64,000 nucleotides of DNA from Acinetobacter terrestris (GCF_004331155.1 NZ_SJNZ01000012.1:1-64000); one strand, 5' to 3'; positions 19,529 to 29,049 are shown, counted from the first letter of the stretch. A program made the numbers and translations. The notes: generated by a model from the letters alone, not told the origin.

Positions 19529-19554
19529 AATACTTAAAGTCGACTTTAAGTATT
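19529..19554 (-). promoter_or_regulatory. 26-bp perfect palindrome at the end of trmD
   Basis: The two 13-bp arms meet at GTCGAC. The left arm, read on the minus strand, is made of the last trmD codons and its TAA; the hairpin is followed by TTTTT and AAAC. It looks like an intra-operon attenuator or processing hairpin that could set the level of L19 relative to the upstream genes. Function inferred. Confidence 0.55.
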
Positions 19555-20286
19555 CGAATCTTTTAGCCATTTTTTTTGCTGCTTGGTCAACTCAACTTTC
19601 TCTACAAGCTCAGGCCTGCGATCAAGGGTTCGTTGATAGCGCTGCAAAAACCGCCATTTTTCAATATTGGCGTGATGCCCAGATTTTAACACCACGGGCA
19701 CCTCCAATCCTTCAAACTGGTCTGGCTTGGTATATTGCGGGCAGTCTAAAAGACCATCCACAAATGAGTCTTGTATGGCTGATTGTTCATCTGACATTGC
19801 ACCCGGAAGTCTCCGAATGATACTGTCCAATAAAACCATCGCAGGAAGTTCGCCACCCGACAGAACATAATCACCAATGGACCATTCCTGATCAACATAG
19901 TGCTGGATCAAACGTTCATCCACCCCTTCATAACGTCCACACAATACAATCAGCCCGTCATATTCGACAAATTGCTGTACCGCAGCTTCGTTTAAGGTTT
20001 TGCCTTGTGGAGACATATACACCACAGGCGCTTGAACACATCCCGCTTGCGCTGCAAGATTTTTGGCATGTTGGATTGCTTGAGACAAAGGCTCAGCCAT
20101 CATCACCATACCCGGACCACCACCAAATGGACGTTCATCCACTCGTTTGTAGTTGCCCGTTGCAAAATCACGTGGATTAATACAAGTGACTTGTACTATT
20201 TCACGTTTTGCTGCACGCCCGCTAATACCGTAGGCTGTAATCGCTTCAAACATTTCAGGAAAAAGCGTAATGACTGCAAAAAACAT
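19546..20286 (-). CDS. trmD: tRNA (guanine(37)-N1)-methyltransferase
   Basis: A 246-aa SPOUT methyltransferase that methylates G37 next to the anticodon and prevents frameshifting. Visible motifs are [21 protein letters not shown] at the N-terminus, [28 protein letters not shown] (about 113) and the trefoil-knot SAM site [17 protein letters not shown] (about 133-150). It is the third gene of the rpsP-rimM-trmD-rplS operon. The start is ATG 20286. Confidence 0.98.
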   Translation of the reverse strand: MFFAVITLFPEMFEAITAYGISGRAAKREIVQVTCINPRDFATGNYKRVDERPFGGGPGMVMMAEPLSQAIQHAKNLAAQAGCVQAPVVYMSPQGKTLNEAAVQQFVEYDGLIVLCGRYEGVDERLIQHYVDQEWSIGDYVLSGGELPAMVLLDSIIRRLPGAMSDEQSAIQDSFVDGLLDCPQYTKPDQFEGLEVPVVLKSGHHANIEKWRFLQRYQRTLDRRPELVEKVELTKQQKKWLKDSNT

Positions 20287-20328
20287 CGCAGACTCCTCTA
20301 TTTTCCTGCTGCATTCATCCTTAAAGGA

Positions 20329-20877
20329 TTAATAATCTACGCCCCAATTTACGTAGATACGACCAGCTTCAAGATCAACTCGCTGTACCACATCTTTATG
20401 CCATGGAATCATACGCTCTTCAGCATCAACGCTGTCTGGTGTTGCGTGAACCACCATCACATCATTGGCACCTGTCTCAAACAGTTCATGGATTTTACCG
20501 AGATTTACTTCTTGTTCAGCATCATCCAAACCTAACACTGTTAAGCCTTTCAAATCTGTCCAGTAAAACTCGTCCATTCCTGCTTTCGGAAGTTGCGATT
20601 TTGAAATCCAGACATTTGTGCCAACCAGGCCATCCGCTGCTGTGCGATCACTCACACCTTTCAACGAAACAACCAAGCCTTTACCATGCGGTTTCCAGCG
20701 TTTTACATCTATTATTTGCCAACCTTCTTTGGTCTCAATGTACCAAGGCAGATAGTCAAAGATGTTGCTCATGGGTTCTGTATTGGAATAGACCCAGAGC
20801 CACCCATTTAATCCATATGCTGAACGTAACTGTCCAATCTGAATACGATCTTCGGGAACATTCTGTGTTGGTGTCAT
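20329..20877 (-). CDS. rimM: 16S rRNA processing protein RimM
   Basis: A 182-aa ribosome maturation factor that binds S19 and helps mature the 30S head. Family features are IQIGQLRSAYGLNGWLWVYS (N-terminal RimM domain) and the PRC-barrel half with EFYWTDLKGLTV and MVVHATPDSVDAEERMIPW. It lies between rpsP and trmD, as in most proteobacteria. The start is ATG 20877. Confidence 0.97.
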   Translation of the reverse strand: MTPTQNVPEDRIQIGQLRSAYGLNGWLWVYSNTEPMSNIFDYLPWYIETKEGWQIIDVKRWKPHGKGLVVSLKGVSDRTAADGLVGTNVWISKSQLPKAGMDEFYWTDLKGLTVLGLDDAEQEVNLGKIHELFETGANDVMVVHATPDSVDAEERMIPWHKDVVQRVDLEAGRIYVNWGVDY

Positions 20878-20908
20878 GGGTTATACCTACTACTTAATTC
20901 GCAATAAA

Positions 20909-21166
20909 TTATGCAGTAGCTGCAGCTTTCTTAGCTTGAGCAGCTAAAGAAGCAACACGTTCAGAAGGTTGAGCGCCTTGAGAAACCCAATGAGCAAAAC
21001 GATCAGCATCTAAACGAAGTTTTTCTGCTTGACCTTGAGCTGTAGGGTTAAAGAAACCAATACGTTCGATGAAACGACCGTCACGCGCATTGCGGCTATC
21101 AGTTACAATAACTTGATAGAACGGACGTTTTTTAGCACCACCGCGTGCTAGACGAATTACGACCAT
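20909..21166 (-). CDS. rpsP: 30S ribosomal protein S16
   Basis: An 85-aa ribosomal protein. It is recognised by [34 protein letters not shown] and [17 protein letters not shown]. It is the first gene of the operon with rimM, trmD and rplS; about 140 bp of non-coding sequence upstream carries its promoter and leader. The start is ATG 21166. Confidence 0.98.
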   Translation of the reverse strand: MVVIRLARGGAKKRPFYQVIVTDSRNARDGRFIERIGFFNPTAQGQAEKLRLDADRFAHWVSQGAQPSERVASLAAQAKKAAATA

Positions 21167-21310
21167 GATACAACCTTATAGTTTTTACGGATTATCCCTG
21201 TGCCGACCATCGGCAGCATTTCAAACCCCTTTCATAGAGGGCAATATTTTACGTCATATTTACTTCGAAAGAAAGATCAAATTTTAAGTTGTCCACAGTT
21301 TGAATTTATT

Positions 21311-21769
21311 TTAGTGGCCGTCCCAGTTTGTTGTTGCTCCAGGTACACAGGGAGTACCTGAATTTTTATCTGAACCTTGGATCCAACAACGCTCACCACG
21401 ATGATTTAAGACAATGTGACCATCACCAATTTGATTAGTACCAGACATGGGTGTAGCAAGTAACTCCCAATTTTCACCTGTCATTATTCCCTCATTGGAA
21501 GGAGTTATAGCCAATCGATACAATCCCTTACCTGCTAAAGGCAACTGTGACGGAATTCCTAAATTCGCTATATTTTCACCATTATATCTGAAGTTTGCAG
21601 CCTTAAAATTTGCCAATTTTCTTGAGACTTCAATCATTTCTGATTGTGCATCAACACGTGCAGTTTTTCTAACGTATTCTTGATAACCAGGATAAGCAAT
21701 AGCTGCCAAAACTCCAATAATCGCAACTGCTATCATCAATTCGATAATAGTAAAACCTTTATTTACCAT
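21311..21769 (-). CDS. PilE-like type IV minor pilin (last gene of cluster)
   Basis: A 152-aa prepilin with a short basic leader and type III signal [19 protein letters not shown], cut by PilD, including the invariant Glu5. The mature part has the C-terminal cysteine pair (ERCWIQ ... TPCVPG) expected of PilE-type minor pilins. I chose ATG 21769: it overlaps the TAA of the preceding pilin gene and places the leader correctly, whereas the longer frame adds residues in front of the leader. It is the terminal gene of the fimT-pilVWX-pilY1-pilE operon, which primes pilus assembly. Confidence 0.88.
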   Translation of the reverse strand: MVNKGFTIIELMIAVAIIGVLAAIAYPGYQEYVRKTARVDAQSEMIEVSRKLANFKAANFRYNGENIANLGIPSQLPLAGKGLYRLAITPSNEGIMTGENWELLATPMSGTNQIGDGHIVLNHRGERCWIQGSDKNSGTPCVPGATTNWDGH

Positions 21770-22293
21770 TGCTCCCCCCCTCCACCACATCCAGATCGAG
21801 TTACATTATTAGCCTTATTACGACACCTAAATCCTTGACTTGTAAACAAAAAATTAAAACTCTTATCTTTAACTAAATTATTATTTGGATTTTTAGTTGC
21901 AATTATTGCCCACTGTTGGGCTAAACCAAGAGTATCAGTATTTGCATCATCACAAGAGGCATCAACCAATACTTGGTTATTAGAACTATTATCAACTAGA
22001 GACAAAGTGTATTGGATATTATTTCCATTTGAATTCAGTGGGTAATTAATCATTGTAAGATTATTACTTCCACCATAATAATCAGCCAGATCAAAGCATT
22101 TATACGTAAAATTTTTTGCTTTATGTTTTGCAAGTAAACTTGAAATTTTCAACATTTCCTGCATGACTCCAGATTCTGCCGATTTTCTGATATATGTTTG
22201 ATAACTTGGAAAAGCAATAGCGGCAATAACAGCTATAATCATAACCACTACCATCAACTCAACTAGGGTAAAGCCACTATTAATTTTTTTCAT
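21763..22293 (-). CDS. PilE-like type IV minor pilin
   Basis: A 176-aa prepilin with leader and signal [20 protein letters not shown], one hydrophobic N-terminal helix and a globular domain. Cysteines occur at KCFDL, DASCDD, FRCRN and RSGCGGG, so two disulfides are possible. The C-terminus is glycine-rich (CGGGGEQW) and encoded by a G7 tract five codons before the stop. It overlaps the next pilin start by 7 nt (ATGGTAA). It lies 15 bp after pilY1. Confidence 0.85.
   Translation of the reverse strand: MKKINSGFTLVELMVVVMIIAVIAAIAFPSYQTYIRKSAESGVMQEMLKISSLLAKHKAKNFTYKCFDLADYYGGSNNLTMINYPLNSNGNNIQYTLSLVDNSSNNQVLVDASCDDANTDTLGLAQQWAIIATKNPNNNLVKDKSFNFLFTSQGFRCRNKANNVTRSGCGGGGEQW
21774..21780 (-). 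repeat. G7 homopolymer at a pilin-pilin junction
   Basis: Seven consecutive C on the plus strand, i.e. G7 in the coding strand, just before the stop of the upstream pilin gene. Adding one G would remove the stop and put the frame in phase with the ATG of the downstream pilin. Confidence 0.9.
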
Positions 22294-22308
22294 TTAACAT
22301 CTACCCCC

Positions 22309-25300
22309 TTATCTTTTTTCAAACCAACGAGTTGGATTTAATTTACGTGTACATTGCCAATTACCTAATCCTTCCGTATTTGTAGCTAGAGTAAAATTAC
22401 CACAATTATTGGATCCCCCACCTTCGCCACCATTATTTGCAAGTGCTAAACCTTGAATACCTTTACCAATTACATTAGTGTTTTTATATGTACCATCAGG
22501 CAATTTTTCTACTTTAAAGCCAGTCTTTTTCTCTCTAGTGGTATCTATTGCACCACTGTCATTCACACAAATACCAAATGGTAAACAATATTGTTGCCTA
22601 TCAGTTTCTCCAATAACACGTGGCAAGCAAGGGTTTTGAGGAGTTACTCCTGTTCCTTCCGGATCATAGACCGAAACAAATAAATTATTCCCAATTGCAA
22701 TAGGCTCTTCAAAAGCTTTTAATCCACCTGGTTTTCTAAATGCAGCTGTTCCGCTTCCAGATAACTCTAAGCCAGTTACATTCGTATCCCAACTCCACGA
22801 TAAAGAGCGATACCAGCCAAATTTAGAAGCTGTACCATTGAAGAATTTTGAATAAATCGTTTCATTTCCAGTAAGGGTGGTTTGAGGATCTGCCAACAGA
22901 TCCTTTAAGGTAATATCTCGTGTTATTAAACGATTTTTCAAAGGCACGCTATTAATTGCAGTCGTACTATCGTAATTCCCTGTTAAATTAAGATTTGTTA
23001 TTAAATCTTGTTTTTGAAAATCAAGATCAAAAATACCAAATACTTTATTGGTTGGCCGTCCAGTTAATGCCACTGCAGGACTTAAGCCTTCTCGTCCATC
23101 GATTGGCGCAACGTCTAAAGGTGTACTGCGGTCACCAGATGCTGCTCCCACCAAAATAAATGTATTTGATACTTCATCATGAATTGTTAATGTAACAGGT
23201 TCATAAAAACGAGGCTGATCACCCGCTGCAATAGCAGCACCTGTGCTTGTCGTTGCCAAATTCGCTAAACGGATAGTTCTTACACCAAATGCTGAATATG
23301 AAACTGTGGAACCTGTTGCTAAGGTAGTAGTTGTTTTTTTCTGAAAATTATCCAAATCAACACGGAAAATTTGCCCACCCAAATCTCCAAAGTATAAATG
23401 ATCTATGTAACCATCCCCATCGCGATCCAGAGTACTAATACGAGAAACAATACTATGTCTTAAGTTTGCATTGTCAGCATTTGAACCTGTATTGCTTGCC
23501 CAAAACAAACGTTTTCCAGTTTCAGCATCTACCACATAAACAGCATTACCTTTTGCGCGAGTTTTAGCTGTACAACTTGTACTATCATTCACAGTAGCAG
23601 AGCTTGATAATGTAAATCTTGGCTCTTCATAACAAGCATCATATCCGCCACCAACTACGAATGCGCGTGTTGGCACACCATTATAACGGATATTAATAAG
23701 TATAGGCTTTGACCAAGATTGCCCCATTCTAGCAAAATCAGTTTGATCTGCTCCTATTCTAAATTTAAGTTTAGGTGCAGTAGGATCCAATACATCTAAT
23801 CCATAATAACTAGCCCCCCCCATTCTTAAACCACCCAAAACATCCATTTTAGTAGCTTTAATTTGCGAATTTGGATAAGTACCCACTGTCCGATATGTTG
23901 CATCAAGTACCCAAGGAGAATCTACACCATGAGCTGGTGCAGGTGTCCCAGATCCACTTTTCACTAGTGCGCTAGAAGTATTTGTATTATTTAACAATTC
24001 AGCTGGAATAAATGCCATTTGTTCAATTCCAGTAGAGGCATCAACAATATGTAATCCACCTTCCATAGAACCATATAAAACTGATTGCTGACGTGGTTTG
24101 AGAATTGTATTGTCGGGTAAAACAATATCAGTCGTTGCTAATTCACCAGATTCAGTCACAGTTCCTGAATAAGTCATTTGAACGGGAAATGAATGAATTA
24201 TTCCCCCCATAGAGAAATAAGGTGATCCTTCATAAGCAACATCGTCATTCGCAGGAAACTCCTCTAAGGCTGCATCAACTTTAAAACCCATATAATTAAG
24301 TAATTTCAAACGGATATTTAATGGAAAATCCTTTAAAATACTCTGCGCTCTGAACGCATTTAATATTGAATCTTTTGAAATTACAGTTCCGGTAGCCAAA
24401 TCACCAATTTTTAATAAAGGTTTTGAAGCATCATACTGACCATCGGACTTTATTGTTACTAGCGAAGTAATTGAATTTGAAGTCGCACTACTAGCATCCG
24501 TAAATACATTTCTTAGTTTTGTAGTATTTGTACTAATAGGTACAGGCATCATTTCATATGCACCACCTATATTAATTTTACCGCCATCATTTTGTGTACG
24601 TGCGCCCCACATATTTTTAGTTGCAGCAATAAATCCACCAGTTGCATTAAAAATATTAGTAGTTCCATCAACCAGAACACCATTAGTCATACTATATTTT
24701 TTTAAATTACCTACCCATGTTAGCAAACTCGGTTGTGCTGGATTTGGTTCCAACATTCGTAAGTAGCCAACATTCTGTAGTCCATTAGGATTTAAAGCAT
24801 CGACAGGAATAGAAATAGAACCAGTTGGTAATGGCTCTAGTGGATCTGTGCCTAAATTATCAATAAAATTAAGTACACTTTGGGTTACATCTGCAGCATT
24901 GTTACCAGTATAAAAACCACCATTTCCATATCCAGTAAGAGGATTTTTTAGAGTCGCATTTGTATTTTGATTAATTCCATCTAATTGATAATAAGAGCAA
25001 CTATCCCCTTTCAAACGAGATCCTAGCTTACAGGCATTTTTAATATCTTGTGCATTTGAAGAAGTCGAGTTTAAATTATTGAAACTTGAGCCAAACCCTA
25101 CAAAAGCTGTTTGAATTTTTACACCTGCAGGATTCTCCCCCGAATACAGTGCTTTCGCAAATTCCCCCATACATTGCCAGTTTCCTCCTGAGTCACCACC
25201 AGTTAATGGATTTGTAAGTGTCGTACTATTTGCGCATGAAAAACTACTTGGCGTGTTAGCCAATGGATTAGTCAACACATGTCTCATTTGGGTTTGAGCA

Positions 25301-26202
25301 GCAGTATTCGATGTTCCATTCGGCTCACCATCTGACAGGACATAAATACCCTGCCCGTCACAAGTAACCTTATTAGTGGGTAAAGGCGATTTATAGTGTG
25401 AAACTCCTGACGTATTTTTTATTGCATCACTTACAGCACTATCAAAACCGCTATAGGTAGTATCAATTTTTATGTTTTCTGTAGTGGATTTAACAGTATA
25501 ATATCTTTCATTATTATTTGAACCTAATTTAAATGCATAGCTTGAAGTTGAGGGTAGACCTACATTACTAGTTTTCCACAAAGAACACTCATAATAATAT
25601 TTAACATCTGAATCATATTCTAATGTTTTAAATGAGCTAGAATAGTTATTACATTCGTTATAACTAGAATTATATCTTCTATATTTTTGATAATAGGTTG
25701 TTGTTACTTCACCATATGGTCTAGTTCCCATCAAATAAGAAGCTGCTTCCGCATATGCATGTGAAGTAGGTGTGCCAGTTGCTGTAGTCAAATTTATTAC
25801 AATCGCCCTAAGACGTTGCCTTTGTGCAGATTCAGGAGTGTTAATTCCTGCTGGATTTCCTAATTTTTCTGCTGGAACAAGTATTTTTCCCGCATCAATA
25901 TTGGATACCCTTGGGTATACACCTAAACCTAAAACAATATTGTTTAACTTTGAATCCTTACTATCTAGAACAGCTAACAGACCATTTTTTACCGCTTGAA
26001 GACGATTTACTCCTAACACTCCTGTACCGCTTGTCATACTTCCAGATACATCAACCATTAATACAACAGTTTTTTGTCCTGCTGTTGGGGTTGCATAAAT
26101 CTGCAAATCACTGGCTTGACTGACTCCACTGAACATAAGTGCTGTTAATGAAACACTCAACGTAGACATCTTTATTTTTTTGAGTTGCATATTCATTTTC
26201 AT
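22309..26202 (-). CDS. pilY1: type IV pilus tip-associated adhesin PilY1
   Basis: A roughly 1297-aa secreted protein, the PilY1/PilC family tip adhesin that controls pilus extension and surface sensing. A signal peptide (cut near SQASD) leads into a von Willebrand A-like domain with MIDAS motif VDVSGSMTSG near residue 50 and VLSDGEPNGT. The C-terminal half is the PilY beta-propeller (about 650-1250) with a calcium-binding loop DRDGDGYIDHLYFGDLGGQ. Four nearby ATG/GTG starts exist; the AGGTG site fits ATG 26196 best, but 26202 is equally usable. It is directly behind pilX. A G8 run lies within the coding sequence at 23814-23821. Confidence 0.93.
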   Translation of the reverse strand: MKMNMQLKKIKMSTLSVSLTALMFSGVSQASDLQIYATPTAGQKTVVLMVDVSGSMTSGTGVLGVNRLQAVKNGLLAVLDSKDSKLNNIVLGLGVYPRVSNIDAGKILVPAEKLGNPAGINTPESAQRQRLRAIVINLTTATGTPTSHAYAEAASYLMGTRPYGEVTTTYYQKYRRYNSSYNECNNYSSSFKTLEYDSDVKYYYECSLWKTSNVGLPSTSSYAFKLGSNNNERYYTVKSTTENIKIDTTYSGFDSAVSDAIKNTSGVSHYKSPLPTNKVTCDGQGIYVLSDGEPNGTSNTAAQTQMRHVLTNPLANTPSSFSCANSTTLTNPLTGGDSGGNWQCMGEFAKALYSGENPAGVKIQTAFVGFGSSFNNLNSTSSNAQDIKNACKLGSRLKGDSCSYYQLDGINQNTNATLKNPLTGYGNGGFYTGNNAADVTQSVLNFIDNLGTDPLEPLPTGSISIPVDALNPNGLQNVGYLRMLEPNPAQPSLLTWVGNLKKYSMTNGVLVDGTTNIFNATGGFIAATKNMWGARTQNDGGKINIGGAYEMMPVPISTNTTKLRNVFTDASSATSNSITSLVTIKSDGQYDASKPLLKIGDLATGTVISKDSILNAFRAQSILKDFPLNIRLKLLNYMGFKVDAALEEFPANDDVAYEGSPYFSMGGIIHSFPVQMTYSGTVTESGELATTDIVLPDNTILKPRQQSVLYGSMEGGLHIVDASTGIEQMAFIPAELLNNTNTSSALVKSGSGTPAPAHGVDSPWVLDATYRTVGTYPNSQIKATKMDVLGGLRMGGASYYGLDVLDPTAPKLKFRIGADQTDFARMGQSWSKPILINIRYNGVPTRAFVVGGGYDACYEEPRFTLSSSATVNDSTSCTAKTRAKGNAVYVVDAETGKRLFWASNTGSNADNANLRHSIVSRISTLDRDGDGYIDHLYFGDLGGQIFRVDLDNFQKKTTTTLATGSTVSYSAFGVRTIRLANLATTSTGAAIAAGDQPRFYEPVTLTIHDEVSNTFILVGAASGDRSTPLDVAPIDGREGLSPAVALTGRPTNKVFGIFDLDFQKQDLITNLNLTGNYDSTTAINSVPLKNRLITRDITLKDLLADPQTTLTGNETIYSKFFNGTASKFGWYRSLSWSWDTNVTGLELSGSGTAAFRKPGGLKAFEEPIAIGNNLFVSVYDPEGTGVTPQNPCLPRVIGETDRQQYCLPFGICVNDSGAIDTTREKKTGFKVEKLPDGTYKNTNVIGKGIQGLALANNGGEGGGSNNCGNFTLATNTEGLGNWQCTRKLNPTRWFEKR
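23814..23821 (-). repeat. G8 homopolymer inside pilY1
   Basis: Eight C on the plus strand encode MGGA in PilY1 (about residue 795). Such a run is unexpected in AT-rich DNA and is the kind of tract that slips during replication. Confidence 0.9.
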
Positions 26203-26205
26203 CAC

Positions 26206-27015
26206 CTATGGATCTACAGTTTGCTGTAGGAAAGAAGCTAAAGTAAATTCTTGGACTTGACTCACAACAGGAATGTTATAATCACTTAAACACTCTTTGA
26301 GTGTTTTTTTCGAAGTTAAAGATTCACTCAGATTGTCAGAAATGTACGTTTTATTACTTGAAAGGCAATTGCTCTGCACTGTATCAATATCCGTATTTGC
26401 ATAGGCAGGTAAAAAAGAAGTTGTAGTTACCCGAATACTTTGCTGAGAAACCAAATGTTCAGGCAGCCCAGAACCTAGTGCCAAATTTGTTCCTCGAACT
26501 AAATTATCACCAGGCTTCTTCGTTTCATCTTTTTCTTTGGGAATTGTAATTGCAACTTGTGTAACTACAGCTTGTCTTGCACTGCCAAAATCACGTTTGA
26601 TATTACAAAATCCTGATATGCCACTATCGACTAGTTTTGCATCATCACCATTTTCTTTTGCTTCAATTACTGAAGTATCAATATTTAAACCAAAAGCCCG
26701 ATTAATCGTGGGTTTATAACAAAAAATAAATTCTCTATTAGGTTGTTTTTCATCCAAAGCAGCACCAACAGCAGTTGAATAGCTTACTAATGTTTTTAAA
26801 TCTGAAGTATTTAAGTATTTATTTAAGGGTGTATCTGCAGACTGAGCCAATAACTGATTCACTTGAGCATTCGTTGAAATACCTAAAGAGGTAATACCTA
26901 TTTTTATTGCATAAGTGCCTATAACCATAATAATTAATAATAAAAAGAGCACTACAATTAACGTTGCACCTCTTTGATTACTTAATAACTTTGAGCTGAA
27001 TTGGATATTTTTCAT
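26206..27015 (-). CDS. pilX: type IV pilus assembly protein PilX
   Basis: A 269-aa PilX-type minor pilin-like protein. It has the family's N-terminal pattern NQRGATLIVVLFLLLIIMVIG, a single long membrane helix, rather than the classical GFTLxE, and a soluble domain with cysteines (IFCYKP, SGFCNI, SNCLSS, LKECLSDY). PilX works with PilV, PilW, FimU and PilY1 as the pilus-initiating complex. It overlaps pilW by ATGA and lies immediately before pilY1, so translation is probably coupled. Confidence 0.85.
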   Translation of the reverse strand: MKNIQFSSKLLSNQRGATLIVVLFLLLIIMVIGTYAIKIGITSLGISTNAQVNQLLAQSADTPLNKYLNTSDLKTLVSYSTAVGAALDEKQPNREFIFCYKPTINRAFGLNIDTSVIEAKENGDDAKLVDSGISGFCNIKRDFGSARQAVVTQVAITIPKEKDETKKPGDNLVRGTNLALGSGLPEHLVSQQSIRVTTTSFLPAYANTDIDTVQSNCLSSNKTYISDNLSESLTSKKTLKECLSDYNIPVVSQVQEFTLASFLQQTVDP

Positions 27016-27968
27016 CGATTTTCCCCCAATCCATTTCTAAGTGCGACAGTAGCTATATATAGTTGGCGTGGAATTTGGTTTGTTGAGGATGTATTTGTTA
27101 ATAACCCTGATAAACCTGTTACCGGAATACCAAATAAATCAAATTGTTTTGACGGATCTATATGTGAACTTTTAATTACATTATCGGAACGAATTAATAT
27201 ACTTATTTTAAGTGCAACAATTTTTAGATTATTTTTTGTGTTAAAAGTATTTATATCGTAATAAGCCAAATTACCTGAAGATGTCATTCCCCCAAGTAAT
27301 ACTTTGAATTGATCAACTCTTGGAATAATAACTTGTGCTCCAGTTCCTAACCCGGAGATAACTGTAGGTGTGTTTTGTGGAGGATTAGCCTGAGAAATTT
27401 CTTTAGTGGCATCACGCGGATCAGTCACCGTAATCATTGGAGGTGTTGGTAAATTTGCATCACATACTAATGACAATATATTATTGTCATTACGTAAATA
27501 ATATCTTTGAACGATTAAGTCACCCTTTCTTACAGATGTACCCTCACAATTAAACATATCTGAAGGAGCTACAAATTGAATTGTCAACTGATCGCTGGAA
27601 ATAGCATTTATATTGGAAGGACCATTTGATTGACTAATCACTGCGTTAATATTTGTACCGTTCAATGTCGCATTCAAATTCGATGTAGCAGTGCCTCCCG
27701 TTAAGATAATTCCCCCTTTAGGCGTATTTGATCGAATCTCATATTGATTGCTATTACCAAAATTCAACATTTGAATATCATGAACTAAATAATCTAAACC
27801 AAACAAACCACTATCCTGAATTTGAGAGTTTGCTTCTTGTAATTTAGCTGTTATAAAACTACCTAAAATCAATTGAGTTGCAGCCGCAGTAATGATTAAC
27901 CCTAGTGCCAAAGCAACCATTAACTCCAACAGAGTGAATCCAGTCTGCTTAGAAATATAAGAGTTCAT
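27012..27968 (-). CDS. pilW: type IV pilus minor pilin PilW
   Basis: A 318-aa PilW-family minor pilin. The type III signal is KQTG|FTLLELMVALALGLIITAA with Glu5. The long globular domain contains the typical PilW pattern AKLQEANSQIQDSGLFGLDYL (residues about 40-60). The start ATG overlaps the pilV stop by 1 nt and its own stop overlaps pilX. It is required for pilus priming in related bacteria. Confidence 0.9.
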   Translation of the reverse strand: MNSYISKQTGFTLLELMVALALGLIITAAATQLILGSFITAKLQEANSQIQDSGLFGLDYLVHDIQMLNFGNSNQYEIRSNTPKGGIILTGGTATSNLNATLNGTNINAVISQSNGPSNINAISSDQLTIQFVAPSDMFNCEGTSVRKGDLIVQRYYLRNDNNILSLVCDANLPTPPMITVTDPRDATKEISQANPPQNTPTVISGLGTGAQVIIPRVDQFKVLLGGMTSSGNLAYYDINTFNTKNNLKIVALKISILIRSDNVIKSSHIDPSKQFDLFGIPVTGLSGLLTNTSSTNQIPRQLYIATVALRNGLGENR

Positions 27969-28483
27969 TAATAAGCCTCCATCATAATACAGTTGGAACC
28001 CACTACATAAATACCTGTATTATTCATGCATTGACGTACATTCTGAGTAATATCCGTCTCCCCCCATGCTGCAAATAAGCAATTACGTCGATTACCAACA
28101 GGTAATGTTGCAGTTCCAGGACAGTTTTCCATTCTTAAATGTATACCAAAATTACGTGCATTGACTTGCGCCTGACGTACATCATCTCTTGCTAAAATAG
28201 CTGAAGTGCATTCAGTTCCCTCAGGATTAATACATTCACTATTTACAGATTCAGGAACAGCAGCATTAACTAATCCAAGATATACATTACGACCTGCATT
28301 ATTTGCTCGAATACTCTCAGCCAACCCTTTTAATACAAATAAAGCCTGTGATCGCTGAGTTGCCTCAGTCGTTGCCTCGACTGCTTTAACTTGCAATGCT
28401 GTATAACCTAAAACCCCAACTGCCAATAAAAGTAGTGCTACCAAAACTTCCATGAGCCCGACTCCATTTTGAGAGTTCCTCAT
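27968..28483 (-). CDS. pilV: type IV pilus minor pilin PilV
   Basis: A 171-aa PilV-family minor pilin. The signal is RNSQNGVGLMEVLVALLLLAVGVLG, in which G|VGLME replaces the classical GFTLxE, as is usual in PilV. Cysteines at ECINPEGTEC, MENCPG, RNCLF, RQCMNN and SNCIMM suggest disulfides. It overlaps fimT and pilW at its ends. Confidence 0.88.
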   Translation of the reverse strand: MRNSQNGVGLMEVLVALLLLAVGVLGYTALQVKAVEATTEATQRSQALFVLKGLAESIRANNAGRNVYLGLVNAAVPESVNSECINPEGTECTSAILARDDVRQAQVNARNFGIHLRMENCPGTATLPVGNRRNCLFAAWGETDITQNVRQCMNNTGIYVVGSNCIMMEAY

Positions 28484-29040
28484 TAACAGTCTCCATCCGT
28501 AATAGACTCATAAGTTCCAATTAATGAATAGGTTATAATTTTTGACTTATTTAAATCTTCAGAACAAATTGCGATCGTTCTGGGATAACTTTCTGTCTGA
28601 TTTTTCATTGCACCATCTATTAAAACTGTATCCGCCACCCATACTTTTTCACCATTCTCATTTTCAACTTGTTTTAATTTTACAAAATTTCGAGATAGCA
28701 TCATTCCCTCTGAACTAAAAACGATATTAGGGGCAGTGTTGTATCCTGAAGGTATACCAATTATTTTGATACTATTGTAAGTAGGAACCCATGAAAAATT
28801 AGTTGACGTTGAAGTAAAATTATCATTAAAACTTACAGTTGTATTTGTCTTCAGCAATACTGCTTGGCTTCTAGCTAAGCTAAGTACCTGTATTAACTCT
28901 TTCGTATTTGTATCTAATCTTTTTTGGTTAATCATATTACCCATAGAAGGAACCGCCATCGTTGCAATAATCGCCAACACAGCAATCGTTATCATTAACT
29001 CAATTAAAGTGAATCCTTGATTTTTTTTTGCTTCCTGCAT
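28483..29040 (-). CDS. FimT/FimU-type minor pilin (GspH family)
   Basis: A 185-aa prepilin with leader [25 protein letters not shown] and a GspH/FimT-like domain (QVLSLARSQAVLLKTNTTV). It is the first gene of the minor pilin operon, the position of fimT/fimU in Pseudomonas and Acinetobacter. I chose ATG 29040: the longer frame from 29091 adds a 17-residue extension that would displace the leader. A G8 run lies one nucleotide upstream of this ATG, in the ribosome binding position. Confidence 0.88.
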   Translation of the reverse strand: MQEAKKNQGFTLIELMITIAVLAIIATMAVPSMGNMINQKRLDTNTKELIQVLSLARSQAVLLKTNTTVSFNDNFTSTSTNFSWVPTYNSIKIIGIPSGYNTAPNIVFSSEGMMLSRNFVKLKQVENENGEKVWVADTVLIDGAMKNQTESYPRTIAICSEDLNKSKIITYSLIGTYESITDGDC

Positions 29041-29041
29041 A

Positions 29042-29049
29042 CCCCCCCC
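29042..29049 (-). repeat. G8 tract abutting the fimT start codon
   Basis: Eight C on the plus strand give G8-T-ATG in the mRNA. It replaces a normal Shine-Dalgarno spacing, so changes in tract length could change translation initiation of the first operon gene. Confidence 0.85.

Noticed and set aside
21311-29040. The poly-G runs as pure sequencing artefacts
   Set aside because: Not rejected outright, but unlikely for all three: each keeps a sensible reading frame or start, and they cluster in one operon. Read-level data are needed.
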